Notes: generated by a model not told the origin, from the sequence alone. Numbered from the stretch's first letter, positions 25,145 through 37,836 are shown. The stretch is DNA of 64,000 nucleotides from Boswellia sacra (GCA_013180625.2 SNVD02003180.1:1-64000), one strand, 5' to 3'. Numbers and translations are program-made.

Positions 25145-25405
25145 ACTCTCAAGGTGACATGTTTAGAATGGAGACAAACAATATTTTAGATAGTTGATTC
25201 ATAGTGTCAGATTATTTTTCATAATTGAAATTATTATTGATTGTAGTCAGATGGCAACACGAAATTGGTTCTTTACAGCTGGGGAAACAAAGATGGTAAG
25301 AATTCGCTCAATTAAGTTGATTTATGATTACCAAAGTTAAGTTTACGAAACTTACCTTTGAAGTTTTTGGTGAAAGTTTGATTTTACTAAAATCAAATTT
25401 TTTTG

Positions 25406-25451
<46 letters not shown>

Positions 25452-26656
25452 CGCTCTTAGCCAAGTGTCAAGTTTGAGTAGGTTTATTTAAAAGCTTGAC
25501 ATCTTCGTGGATACTAATACTACTAGACGTATCTTGGAATAGTTTCTCTTTCTTGATCAAGAATAAATTAGTGGAAATGGACTTAGGATGATCTTATCCG
25601 ATTCTGCAATTTATACACAGTTTGAGATGATTGAGCTCAAAATGTGTGTTATTTGATTCATATGTGGTAGTTTAAACTTGAAAACAATTAGTCACCCTTC
25701 CACTTAACCTTGTTGGGTAGGGTGTCATAAAAGTTAAGAATTTCATACTTGCTTTACATAATTATGAAACAAAGAATTCAAATATATATTCACTCCATTG
25801 GACCGGATCCTTACAAGGTCCTAAATTAGTGGGTTATTTTGATATCTATAGTAAGAGCACAAGAACTTTTATGGGTTATTAAAAGAAAAGTAAGGACACA
25901 AGCCCTTATTTCCAAAACTTAGGGATCGTATATGAGGGACTATGTTTTTTTTTTTTTTTGGTTATCCAAAATTCTCTTTTTTAGTATTACATATTTTTCA
26001 ATGTATTTAAAATTTAATATCAACCATATATTCATTTTAAAAATTAAAATAATTCAAAATTAATCATATATTTTTCATTCATTTTAAAAACAAAAAAATA
26101 ATAATAAAAAGAACACATCCTTATTTTCTTGTTTTTCAAATTAGGCTACAAACCCGAAGTATCATAGTTATTCAAGCATCTAATTCTAATTTTTAATTGT
26201 ACCAAAATTCTATATAACTATGAATTGAAGAAAAAAATTCCTTAAGTCCCCTCAACATCGACATGCATCAAATATTTGCAACAGAAATTTTGTTCTTCTA
26301 CCCCATAAAATTGTAACCAAAATAAGTATTTAAGTCCACAATTTATTTTCAATGTTGTCTCTTAGATTTCTAAAACACTAATTATTTAAAAAATTACAAA
26401 AGTAAAGATGTAAAACAATGGGATAATGACACTAACTACCATTCGAGTTTGCATTAATATCGTTCAAAAACCAACCTTCACCATTGTATCACTGCACTAT
26501 CAAAAAACCCCAAGTAACACATTTATACCTAGTATCAGACTAACGGAGAAGGATAAAATAGGAATTTCATGTAATTAATAGTTGGTAATCAAAGGATCCA
26601 ACTCTCCACGCTTGAGCATTAACTAGATGACTATGGCCACGGCCCCACCACCATGG
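25145..26656. other. 3' flank of the RNF170-like gene and AT-rich intergenic DNA
   Basis: It begins with the probable 3' UTR, which may contain a further intron (AAGGTGACAT at about 25158, acceptor near 25245). A (TA)n microsatellite follows at about 25406-25450, then AT-rich sequence. No coding region was recognised. Confidence 0.5.
25406..25450. repeat. (TA)n microsatellite
   Basis: Uninterrupted TA repeat of about 45 bases, 260 bp after the RNF170-like stop codon. Confidence 0.9.
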
Positions 26657-26664
26657 CAACCACT

Positions 26665-27455
26665 AAACTTGACATCGGGCCGTGTTAGAGCGGTTTTGTA
26701 TCGTTTCGTATTCATATCGTATTAAATTATGTTAATCTAAATTCGATCCATTAACTTATTGGGTCTAAATCTATAAACCCAAATCCGACTGTTAATTTCA
26801 CGTGTTACCCGAATCCAACCCATTTAACCCTTTTTTTTATTTTCAAGTTAGACAATAATATATGTAATATAATTTGTATAAATTCTAAACAAATAACACA
26901 ACCAATAGTTTATAAATTTAAAATTTAACAAATATTTTGAAATCTATCGAAATATCCAAATTTAATATAATACGAAAATATAAACAAAATTTTGTATCCC
27001 ACATCATTTAAATATCCATCTAAAGTGTATTTAAGATAAATAATTGATAATGTCCAATTATTGAATGATTTCTGAAAATTAAATAGAACATTTTATAAGT
27101 TTCTCATTTATATTTCTCATCAAAATGTCATACTCATACACGCATAAGAAAAAGATGATGTAATTGTATTAGAATAATTTTAATTAGGTTAAATATAGTA
27201 ATAAATTAGTATTTGTTATATTTTATTATATTTTTTTATGTATCATAAATAAATTTACTATATTATTCTTAATATTAACGGGTTAAACGGGTGAAACGAG
27301 TTTTTATAGTATAAATCCAAACACGGTCCGATATCAAACGGGTTTTATCGTGTTAACCCATTAACGACCCAATCCGATAATATTATATCAAAAACACGTT
27401 TTTATCGAATGAGTTCGTGTCGTGTTAACGGGTCGTATAGAATTTGCCAGGCCTA
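26665..27455. mobile_element. Non-autonomous hAT element, 791 bp, with perfect 8-bp target duplication
   Basis: GCAACCAC occurs at 26657-26664 and 27456-27463, directly flanking the element. The ends are TAAACTTGACA at the left and, on the minus strand, TAGGCCTGGCA at the right. All four differences are transitions, consistent with methylation decay of the left end. Subterminal regions carry CGGGT/ACCCG and GTGTTA motifs typical of this group, and the middle is AT-rich and non-coding. An 8-bp duplication and TAG/CAG-type ends place it in the hAT superfamily. Confidence 0.88.
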
Positions 27456-28834
27456 GCAACCACTATTTCCCAAGCGTAAACTAAAACCTTCAAGTTATCA
27501 CAAAAAAGCAAATAAATAAAAAATTATAGAAGAAAGTCTCCTGGCAACTAAAATTCCAAAGCGGTCGATAAATAAGGACAAGTTTTCAACCGATAAATTG
27601 AAAAAACATATACTACATGGATAAATTTAAAACCTCCACCCGAGTGATACAAATTTATTTAGGCAAATAATTGATTATTACGTGTTGGTTTGTGAAATAA
27701 TTTAAAATAAATTAACAAATTAACCTCCACTTCATCCGTAAGAAGCCTACACCTCGGGGAGGGCAGATTCCCCCAATCTGATCTGACCCAGGCGGGTTGC
27801 CATCGGGTTAACAGTAAAACCCGAAATCTGTTTGATTAGGGTAAGTTTTGTCGGGTTTTGAGTTATGTAGATTACACCAATATTTCTTCATAATAACAAA
27901 TTTATGAGCCACAGGAAATTTGTAATAGATACCAATACTCATTGAAAAAGGTAGACTAAACCTTTAGCAAAATTTGCATATTACTTGTAAATGGATTTTC
28001 ACTTTAGGCCCCTGGATTAACTAAAAATATTGGCCCGTAAAACAAACCAATTTCTGATTAATTTTAGAGAAGTTATCTGACATAGAGACCTGCAGTGCAA
28101 TAATTATGCGGACACGTCTTCACAATCTATTCCAAAACAACCTTAATAAACAGACTTATCCACTCTACTTGTGTTAATACATGTACAAGAATCTTTAATT
28201 AAATTTCTGTAATGTTAAATGGATGACTAACTCACAAATGATTATGATTTTATGAACACGTGCCAATACCAGTAGAGAGCGACTAGAAGAGTGCTCAAGA
28301 GGGTACAGCTAGCATTTCTCTTACTTCAAAGCCAAGAGTGTCATTATTTTCTACCTCTGCATGCCAAATGAATTAAGAATAAAAAAAATTAACCATTCTA
28401 TGTGAACAGCCAACATTTTCACAATTTAAAATTGATTCTTAATTACTTTAGTGCTTCCAAATGAAGTTTTATCATTTCATTAGTAATATATCAAGCCAAA
28501 TTCAGGCATTTCTGCCTCACAATTCTATAAATATTAGTTTTACATACATATAAATCTGAAAATTTTCATTTAAGCTCGAAACTCCAAGTTTTTGCTGCGC
28601 ATAAAAGACAAGAACTCAACAATTAGTTATTAACATTTTATGCTCGAAAATCCCTCAGACTTCCCCTTATTACTGAGCTCTCAACAATTCGTTACTAATT
28701 TTTTACGCCTTTTAATCTTCATCATTATCAGATAACTAGCAAGAAGAAATAATCGGTTTTATACTGGATTTAGGAGACATTACATCGTCAGCTTGTAGAA
28801 TTTAAATATCTATTCACTAACAAAAAATTCTAAC

Positions 28835-28972
28835 GTCAAGTTTGACCACTCTATTACAATTTTGGCAAGTGGGAATGTGGAAATCTTTCTCCCACAATTT
28901 CTTATCAATCTCAATATCACCATCGGGCCTTTGCTCATGTCAAAGCTCTTGTCTGATCCAGGGTTGCGATAG
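28835..28972 (-). pseudogene. SRT2-like sirtuin exon fragment (copy A)
   Basis: On the minus strand this reads as a decayed sirtuin exon: ENLDY, NPGSDKSF, then a segment equivalent to DGDIEID and a C-terminal part equivalent to HIPTCQKCNGVVK with the second zinc Cys pair changed (HIPTCQNCN-like). It is the counterpart of 50458-50640 in copy B. The following exon present in copy B (49025-49146) is missing here because the duplication ends at 27486. Not functional. Confidence 0.7.
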
Positions 28973-29313
28973 TCCAAATTTTCAATATAGTAAAATATTA
29001 GTCATTGATCTATCCATCAATGGTCCTAAAAAACAACCTGAAATCAAATACGAATTTCCTCCTAGGTATAAAGAAAATTTCAAGGTCATTCATAAAATCA
29101 CTTCTTAAGCTTTGGGGTCATACTATAGTGCAGATGGTGTATGCATATAGCAACATTATAGGCCGTCCGATCAGGGACTCAACTTAAGCATCCAATCCAA
29201 TGATTCTCCTTCATTGGACTATTTTTTGCAAGATTTACTTGAACACATTGTTCTGGTTCCATTCAACTTAGTAAAAAAATTTTGTCTACTCAAACCTTCA
29301 AGCCTAAATAGTT

Positions 29314-29430
29314 GGGAAAATTGAAAAAATGGACACAATTAGGGGTCTTGATGAAATTTAGACACATCCTGAAAAATTTTCATGCCATAGACACATTGTG
29401 GATAAAAGACTAAAATGCCCTTACCCTTAT
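29314..29430 (+). repeat. MULE left terminal inverted repeat
   Basis: It pairs with 37718-37836. Shared blocks are ATGGACACAATTAGGGG, GATGAAATTT, CCTGAAAAATTTT, CATGCCATAGACAC and GACTAAAAT.CCCTTA. Roughly nine of ten positions match by eye. Confidence 0.88.
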
Positions 29431-29739
29431 GTAATTGAATTTAGAAAGAAAAAAGAAAGTAAGTAAACGAAACAAAGAAGCCAGTCACTCCTTCATACAC
29501 ATCACTGTCCGAAACAACTTCAACAGCTGAAGCTGAGCGAACAAGGTAAGAACAACTTTCCTTAATCTCTCTCTAAATGGCATGAAAATTTCATTAGATT
29601 GTAATGTTTTCGCTATTTATCGTTTTAATAACTGCCAACCACATTATGTAGCTTAAAATAGGGATATGTATGTGAACTAAGGTTAGAGATAGTGCCGTTT
29701 TTGTCAAAATTTGCTCGAAATTGGTAATCGTTTTGAGAG

Positions 29740-30040
29740 AATCTGGTATCGCAGTCGACAGGGGAAGAAGACGAGATTTGTCGAGCGTCATCGAGTGTCG
29801 AGGGGTTATGTCGGATGGTCATGTCGAGTGTCTAGGGGTTGTGTCAAGTTTGGGATTGAGTGTCATGTTAGTACGTCGAGTGGAGTGCCGAACGTGACGA
29901 GTGTCGAATGCCAATTTCGTCGAGTTCGTGTGTTGAGTATATGTGTCTAGGTAGTCGAGCGTCGATCGTTGTGCATCGAGTTTATTGTCGAGTGTCGAGT
30001 GTTGAGAGTCTATCGTCGAGTTTCATCGAGTGTTTAGGTA
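29740..30040 (+). repeat. MULE left subterminal array of GTCGAGTGTCG motifs
   Basis: About 15 occurrences of TCGAGTGTC, TCGAGC or TCGAGT lie within 300 bp just upstream of the transposase start. The region is much richer in CpG than its surroundings. The opposite end (about 37000-37330) carries the same motif in both orientations. This likely overlaps the transposase promoter or a transposase-binding platform. Confidence 0.8.
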
Positions 30041-30127
30041 GAACTGTCGTTTTTGTGGCTTTTGTAGGCAATTTTGTAACGATTTATTGTCTATAGACTT
30101 ATATGATATGTCTCTATCATGCAGGAA

Positions 30128-32943
30128 ATGGAAATTTTACGCATACTTATTCTATGCAATGGTTCTTGGACTATGCAAGAGAACGGTGGTTATTTATACA
30201 CCGGTAGGAGAGCGAAGCCATTGATAATTCGTAGGTCTGCTACCTATAATGAGTTGGTTGACTGTATTAGTACTGAAATGGGTTGGGATCTTTGTAGGCA
30301 TAACATAAGTTTAGAGGTTCAATTTGCTTTTAAGGGTCTTTCACCAATGCCGACTCCTATTGAGACTGACAACAATGTTTGTTTCTTTATATAATATTGT
30401 TTGCAGGACCAACAGTCATATACACCGTTAATTGTCAAAGTTGAAGATAGGGATAAGCGAAGACAGAGGTCAGGATCCGATGTCGTATGTAGGCGACAAA
30501 GATCTTCTCATCCCTCAATGTTTCGCTCAGCAAGTGGAAGCAACCAATTAAGTGAGTCCACTCCTGTTTGTGCACAACCACAATTGAATGATGACGTTGG
30601 CACTGAGTTTGAGCAGTATTCAGGGCATGTAGGGCATGAGTCAGTTGGGATCTTAGTTGAAAATGAAGAAGGGGTGCCCCCGTCGATGCCATTGAGATTG
30701 GTACGTCATCTTGATAGCATTAGAGAGTTTGAGAGTTTAGGTAATATTGATGTTAGTAATGCTAGTGATGATGTTAATGATGACGATGGTGGTGATGAAG
30801 ATTACGAAGATAATGATGATGGTAGTGATCATGTTAGTGAGCATGTTGACGATGACAATGACGATTTACTATTCATAATGATAATGATGTTGAGGGTTTG
30901 GATGATTTTATTGTTGATGGCCAAGATGTAGACGGTTCACATTTTGATAATAATAAACAGACGGAGATCTTAAATGATGTGAACCAGGATGTGCCGTTTA
31001 CCGTTCCTTCTCCAATTCAAAACGCACTTACTCCTCCACTATACAAACATCAGCAAGATCCGGTGTCGAATAATGAGCCTAGAATGGATGCAAATCGTAG
31101 ACATGAAGAAGCTAATTTGGGCTCTGATAATGATAGTCATCGGGCTAACACATTCAGGTGGATGTCGCCTATTGTGCATTCATCATCAACAGATGGCGAT
31201 GATGCTTCATCGTTTGTAGTTGACGGGATTGAGGTTGGGGTTGGGCAGATGTTTAACAAAAAACGAAGCTTCGTGAGAAGTTATCGAATTTGGCACTAAG
31301 ACGGAACTTTCAATTCAAGGTGAGGAACTCTAATGCAACAAGGTTTGAGGTTGTCTGTCGTGTTGAATCTTGCAAATGGCGTTTACGTGCCATAAAAGTA
31401 GCCGATTCACATTTCTTCCAAGTGAAAAAGTATAAGAACCATCACACCTGCTCCGGAGCTAGACTTCACCCAAATCACAAACAGGCAAATGCACATGTCA
31501 TTGGCAAACATATTAAGAGCAAATTCGTTGAGGCATCGAAAATATATCATCCAAAGGATATTATGTCTTATATTTAGGAGTCATTGGGTGTTAATATCAC
31601 ATACAACAAGGCATGGAGGGCCAAGGAGGCAGCTTTGCAAGAGCTTCACGGATCGCATGAGAAATCATTCACACTACTCCCCCAGTACATGTACATGATT
31701 GAGAAAGCAAACCTAGGGACGAAAAACTTCTTTAGAAATCGATGAAAACAACCATTTTAGATACTTTTTCATGAGTATGGGGGCCTCTATTGCTGGATTT
31801 GCATCATCAATTAGGCCCGTTATCGCAGTTGATGGTTCCTTTTTGAAAGGGAAATATAGAGGTACAATGTTTTTGGCTTCTTGTATGGATGAAAATAAAC
31901 AAATATACCCCTTGGCATTTGGAGTTGGGCATTCTGAAAATGATGACTCGTGGAACTGGTTCATAAGACAGTTGCATGATCATGTTGTACAAAATGTCCA
32001 AGATCTTGTTTTCATTTCTGACTGTCATCGTAGCATTGAACGAGCTATTGTAGCAGTTTTCCCTCATGCACTACATGGATTGTGCACTCATCACCTGAAG
32101 GGTAACTTGAAGGCAACTTTCAAGGACAAGACATTGTTGGAGATATACTACCGAGCTGCAAGGACATCACTGTGTTGATTTCAACTATCATATATGACAA
32201 ATTGAATCGTATATGCCAGCAGCTGCAACTTATCTTCGAGAGATTGGAGTCGAGAAATGGGCACGTTCACAGTTTCATGGTCGACAGTATAATATCATGA
32301 CAACAAATATAGCTGAGTCGATGAACAGCTGCTTGCGACACCATCGATTCCTCCCGGTGACATTGTTAGGAGATTATTACTGGGCCAACTTACAGCAATG
32401 GTTCTATGAGCGTCGACAGTTATTTGCTAACTCGGAATTACATCTCTCACTGTGGGCTAACAAGTTGATGGAGGAGTGTTTAAAGGAGGGAGAACGTATG
32501 AGGGTTAGTGGTATCTCTCTTACTATGTACAAGGTTAGAGGCAACGACCGTGTTAGCATCGTATGCACGCTTGTACATGCACGTGCCAGGTGTTTGATCT
32601 TGACTAGCTTCCGTATGCACATGTATTAGCTGTTTACAAACGTATGAATCTATTGACGTGCCATGATTATTATGCTCATTGGTATACGACTGAAACATTA
32701 CTACATGCATATGCTCTGTCGGTTGTTCCTGTTGGAGTTAGTGAGGATTGGGTGGCTCCTGAGGAGGTTCGCATAAGAGTGGTTCTACCACCAATCATGA
32801 GGAGACTAGCCGGTCGTCCTCGAAGGAATCAACTCCCTTCCGTCAGTGAGTTTAGCTCGTCTCGAACTTGCGGCCGATATGGAAGTTCCAGGCACAATCG
32901 TCAAACTTGCCGAAACCCAGTTCCACTTCATGACAGGGGATGA
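30128..32943 (+). pseudogene. MULE transposase (mudrA type), broken
   Basis: The probable start is ATG 30128, after an intron acceptor (TCATGCAG). The N-terminal part (30128-30395) is the PB1-like MULE N domain (YLYTGRRAKPLIIRRSATYN). An acidic linker rich in Asp follows (30405-30870). The MuDR DNA-binding part (31290-31580) shows CRVESCKWRLRAIK and HTCSG. The MULE catalytic domain (31720-32178) shows AVDGSFLKGKYRGTM, the first catalytic Asp, then DLVFISDCHRSI with the second Asp, and LCTHHLKGNL. A further segment with AESMNSCLR lies at 32213-32500. SWIM-type residues follow in a shifted frame (32530-32630), then a C-terminal zinc knuckle in which one Cys is Tyr (CGRYGSSRHNRQTC, 32860-32910). 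Frameshifts near 30880, 31270, 32175 and 32560 and stops near 31575 and 31745 inactivate it. Family transposases act in the nucleus on the element ends. Confidence 0.92.
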
Positions 32944-33320
32944 TGTCTACCAAATGCAGGCAATGAGTTATTTTGTCTATGTAATATTATTTGGTTGCTT
33001 AAAGCGATGTAGTATATTTATTTTATTCCAATTTATGGCTTCTTCAAATTAATAACTTTCATATATGTGATTTTGTCATTGTATAAAACATTCATGTATG
33101 AAACATTCATTTATGTGCTTCGTCAATATATGTAACATTAATGTATTGAACATGAATTTATGTGCTTTTTCATTAATATATTTACAAGTTTTTGTACCAC
33201 TATACATGGAAAAGATGTGCGACTATACAAAAAATGTCACTATACAATAATATGTATATATCCACAAACTATTTACCCAAAAAAATGTGTAACTATACAT
33301 AATATATACATGACACGAAA

Positions 33321-36300
33321 TCATGGTACAGTCGTGCTGGGCTGCTGCTCCACCTCCATTGAATCAACGTCGACATGCGCAATGGTGGTCGGAAGATCCG
33401 CTGACACAACATCAGCAGTCCCTGTGGTGGTTGCAACATCAACAGGCATAACATATGCAGGCGCTGTGAAGGCCCCAACCTCTGTAGGTGTTGTGATGGT
33501 CGTGGCGACCTCTTCTACCTGTGGATGATCGTGATTAACCCAAAGTTGTATCGCCATTCTCTCCCGCTGGCATTCATCCGTGAACGCCTCAATGGCTGTC
33601 AGTGGAACACCCCTCGCTAAGAACTCGATGTACTTCAAATAGTACACGCCGCATGCTCCTCCCTGTGGCACCTCGGTCTCATCCTTGATGCGCATAATGT
33701 CGTATGGGGTTGCGGGGTAGTCAGGAAGACCGTAAACATCCATTGACACCATACGGGGTATCAACTCAGCCAGGCACCAGACTGTCTTTCTGACTATGTC
33801 TGTGAAACTATGCCTAACACATGAGTCATATATGACAACATGTTGGCGATTGAAATCCACCTCGGCTGCCACCCAATGATCACCGCCGATGTTAACAGGG
33901 ACATAGAGCTGAAAAGAAAATTGACACCATGAAAATCGATCACAACATTTGAAATAAGAGGACACATACTAACTCTTTCAATATAAATGTACTCACCCTG
34001 TCCACATCGACCCATGGTCTTCTAACGAGGGGCATCTCTTCTAGGACAAACTGGACAATATCGGCCTCGTTAACCCAGATAATGTCGTCCAGTCTGTCCG
34101 AGTACTGTTCCCACAATGACTTCACTTTCAACTGCAATTTCATGAGTTCGGTTAGGGCTTTGAAGGAATTAGAAATTAACTACAAATTCAGATGTTTATG
34201 AAATACGTACCCAGAATGTGGTGTCCAGGAAAGTAGACCTGTGGACCCCAAGTGCAGCCATAGCGCGAGCTCTACAGCGTAGCATCCACAAGTAGCTATC
34301 CATGTGATGAATACAGTAATAGTTATCAATAATAATTCGAAATGTATATTGCAATATTGGAGGAGATGAGAAGGACTTAAAATACCTCAGATGCAAGCTA
34401 GTCTAATGACCTCAGCAGCGTCTTGAAGAACGCATGATCAGCGATGCAGACGCCCAAATCAATATCACCCTCGAAGTCTTCAAGCCATGCATTGAAAGCA
34501 ATGACATCAGTAGTTGGTAAGGGGGCAGGTGGGTCAAATAGTGGATAGGGGGCTGCTGATCAGGTCTCTCTGCTGGTTGAATAATCGGGGTCTCTGGCTT
34601 TGCATGTTGATAGTTTTGGGCTTTCTCTTGTGGCTCAACCCTCGCCCCTTTTCAACCTGGTGGAATGACAAAGGGGATCTGCTTACGCTTTGTCGGAAGT
34701 AGCCGGCGACCTCGACGGGAAATGAAGCCCGTAGGAGGAGCATCAACGGCATGATCACTCGTGTCCACAGGTTTCGGTTCAGTTGGCTGCTGGCCTTCAC
34801 TGTCATCGCCCGAACCTCCATTCGAATCCTGTATTAAAGCAAACTCAATGTCAGATTAAGCGTGAAAATCACAAAACCTGATTTGTAACTTTTGCAACCT
34901 ACCGTGTCAGCGTATCCGAAGTGGCCACCCAGTAGCACAATAGCCTTACGTAGAAGAACTATCTCCTCCTGCATTTGCTTGTTCTCTGCCCGTAAAAATG
35001 CAAGCTCACGCAAAATTTTGATCTGTAACTCATCATGGACTGGCTGCGCCTGTATGTCATTATTAATGATCAACTTCATAAACCAACGAAGCAACAAATG
35101 TAAACGGATAAGAATACGAATGAGAATTCTCATTACATACCTTCGAGCTTCGAGAGACATCGTGTACAAGAGAGAAAATGTCACGGTAGGTGGTCGCAGG
35201 ACCCGACGGAGGAATCGAATCGCCTGCAGGTCTATAGCTATCGAATGTCTTCGGCGCAGGACTGATAGGGGTAGTGACTGTGTCCATGTCTGCCCCCACG
35301 TCAGGCCTATAGAGGGGACTATATCCAGCGGCATGAGTTTCGGATGGATCCTCGTGACCGTGACTCTCGTTCGCTGGATGTGTAGGACAAATGGGGGAAG
35401 CAGGCGACGAAGACCGCATACGAACGTCACCTGCATGACTGACTATGTCTCTAGCTGGCCCCATATCAGGTCTAACAGGGGATTTTTGACCAGCAGGAGG
35501 TGGAGCAGATGGATCCTCTGTCGGAAATGGCTCAATCCTCTCAATGGGCAATAATGAACATCCACAGATGTCGCCCAGACCACATGCGCACCTCTCCGGA
35601 TGCCAACTCCTTCAGCGAGCCTAACATACCAATGTGTCCTCTGCTCTGCCTCAGATGGCTCCAAAAAGACGAGTGGACGAGCCTGAGTAAACAATAATCA
35701 ATCAGATTAAATAGTGGTTCGGTGTCACAAAAAACAAGAAAAGTTCATAAGACAGCGAAACCGTACATACCAGCCTCCTAACCCGCAGGACATCATGTTT
35801 GACAATGTGCTCCGATGGGGTCTTCTTTGTCTCCTACTTCAGCAAGCGGGGTATCCTCCCCTCACAGTCCTTGCCCACTCACCCAAAAGCCGCGCCAATG
35901 TACGGCATGGCCTCATACAACCAAACCTTCATAACATAAGGGTTATTTAGTGACACTATATATTTAAATTTGTACGCCAAAGAAAATAATAAACACGTCA
36001 ACACACATGTTTTGCAGTATGTACCTGAATAGCGTAGGGGCATCCTTCTAAGTTATATTTCTCTACCTGTTTCGTCTTCGCTCGGGCTCGCTTCTTATAT
36101 TTTTGTAATCTCCCGTCCAATGCGTTTTTCATTCCTTTAAGTGTCTTCTCAAAAGAAACTGAACCCCATGGATAAATATTAAAATTATCCAGTGTGTTGA
36201 CAAAATTCAACCACACACGAGAGACAAATCGGCATCCATCCCATGCCATGAAAAAACGCTCCAGCACATAGTACAATGCTAGCTTCACAACATCCTCGTC

Positions 36301-36888
36301 TGGCATACGAGACACATTCAAATTCTGAAGTCTCCCATAGAAATCCCTGAGCTCCATGTCCTCACCCTCGAATTACGTATCCAACAAAGGGCACAGATTC
36401 AACACAGTCGGTATTGGTGGCACCGTGGAAGTAAATCTCAATCCGGTAACCAAACCAAACTCGTGGGTAGAAAAACTAATCAGTCTTCTTGCAAAGAAGG
36501 AAAAAAATATATCAAGACAATAATGGTAACAAAAAAAATAACTACAAATACCAGATGCTCAAAAATAAGATTTTTTAACTATATTATAGTTCAAAACCAT
36601 ATTTTTACCTTCAATAAGGAACCACATCTCTTTATCGTACCCCATAGTGTTAACCTCCTATAGAAGCATATTGTGCACGAACTGAGATGGAAAGGACAGC
36701 TTCCGAATATCTAGGATAAACCCAAAACATGTATCATGAAACATGTCTTTTTGCCTCACACTCAAGTTCGCTTGAACCCATTCAATACAGTCCAAACTTG
36801 CCAAGTTTGTGATCAGTGCATGGTAGTGCTCATCATATGGTGTCTTTAGGGTGAAGGACAGTCCAAATTCACTTGTCATTTTCTTCAA
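33321..36888 (-). pseudogene. DUF1985 + Ulp1-like cysteine protease (C48) gene of the MULE, damaged
   Basis: Read on the minus strand from 36888. The DUF1985 part shows LSFPSQFVHNMLL, THEFGLVTGLRF (with a TAG near 36380) and MPDEDVVKLALYYVLERF (36357-35998). Next come a conserved linker (GKDCEGRIPRLL, HIVKHDVLRVRRL at 35940-35790; RTHWYVRLAEGVGI at 35694-35443) and a Pro/Ser-rich stretch (35551-35063). The protease domain begins near 34400 (RSTFLDTTFW), runs through PWVDVDRV, and shows GGDHWVAAEV (catalytic His), YDSC (Asp) and PQGGACGVYYLKY (Gln and Cys) at 33965-33321. The catalytic residues look intact, but stops and split frames upstream make a full protein unlikely. Such genes are known passengers of plant Kaonashi MULEs. 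Their effect on SUMO removal is assumed from the fold, not shown. It is convergent with the transposase gene. Confidence 0.85.
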
Positions 36889-36999
36889 CCTGTAAATACA
36901 AGGCCGTTATAGTTAAATATGATGCAAAAAGGCAAAAAAACAAAGCTCAAACAAGTAACCTGCCAAAATGCTCGACGAAACTTGACAAAACTTGACAAG

Positions 37000-37330
37000 C
37001 TTGATAGATCTCGACAAGATAAACCGACAAAACTCCTGTCAGATTCCTTCAACCGACTATACGACTTTGTCGAATGTGGGATTATGTGAGTGTCGGATTA
37101 TGAATCTGACACTTGACACTACCTTTCGTCTGACATGTCGAGTGTCGGATACATGGTTCGAGACATCGATATGTCAGTTTCCATGTATCCGACACTCGAC
37201 ATGTCAGAGGAAAGCTAGTGTCGAGTGTCGGATGATGTCTTCAAAAATAGACTAATATCGAGTGTCGGTTGTGAATCCGACACGACTTGACACGTAAGTG
37301 TTGAGTGTCGAGTGGTATCGAAAAAAATCT
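37000..37330 (-). repeat. MULE right subterminal array and 27-bp perfect palindrome
   Basis: The array has about 12 copies of GAGTGTCG or CGACACTC in both orientations. The arms at 37130-37156 and 37181-37207 are perfect reverse complements over 27 bases around a 24-base spacer, so this stretch can extrude a strong hairpin. It lies just upstream of the DUF1985-Ulp1 gene start and probably overlaps its promoter. Confidence 0.88.
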
Positions 37331-37717
37331 GACAGTCGCCATCGTCTATCTCGCGACGAAATCAGTCGATTTTTACAGTTTTCATACACATTGATCACAC
37401 AAAAATCACATAATAACACTAGACTTATCCCTAAAAACAAAAGATAAGTTCACAAATCCGATAAAAACTCAAATCCCTAATTAAGATTCCCTAAAAACTA
37501 AATCAAATCTAACGAAACAGAAAACAACCAAATAAATCACTAAAACTACAAAAAAAAAAACTGACAAATAAACGTACCTCAGTGTCGATGGGTGCTTCTG
37601 TCTGCATCGTCTTGCTTCTATCCTCAGCTGATGCTCGTGTCGGTTTGCGTTTCGAGCGGTGTTGAGGGTTTCAGTAATTTTTCTCTGAAGAGGGAAATAA
37701 GATTTAGGAAAAAAATT

Positions 37718-37836
37718 GAAAATATAAGGGTATTTTAGTCTTTTTGTCTACAAAGTGTCTATGGCATGAAAATTTTTCAGGATATGTCCAAATTTCATCA
37801 AAGGCCCCTAATTGTGTCCATTTTTTCAATTTTCCT
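37718..37836 (-). repeat. MULE right terminal inverted repeat
   Basis: Counterpart of 29314-29430, ending CAATTTTCCT immediately before the TAAATGGTT target duplication. Confidence 0.88.

Larger units (their letters stand above)
29314..37836. mobile_element. Mutator-like element (MULE) carrying an Ulp1-protease gene, 8.5 kb
   Basis: Terminal inverted repeats of about 115 bp start GGGAAAATTGAAAAAATGG on the left and, on the minus strand, AGGAAAATTGAAAAAATGG on the right. They are flanked by a 9-bp target duplication, TAAATAGTT (29305-29313) and TAAATGGTT (37837-37845), with one mismatch. Copy B of the segmental duplication keeps the unoccupied site at about 50947-50955. Inside are a mudrA-type transposase gene on the plus strand and a DUF1985 + Ulp1 (peptidase C48) gene on the minus strand. 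The two genes are convergent, the arrangement of Kaonashi/KI-MULE elements of plants. Both genes are damaged. Subterminal zones are packed with GTCGAGTGTCG-type motifs. Confidence 0.93.

Noticed and set aside
34892..35554. 220-aa plus-strand open frame
   Set aside because: It is antisense to the linker of the DUF1985-Ulp1 gene and has Arg/Ser-rich shadow composition.
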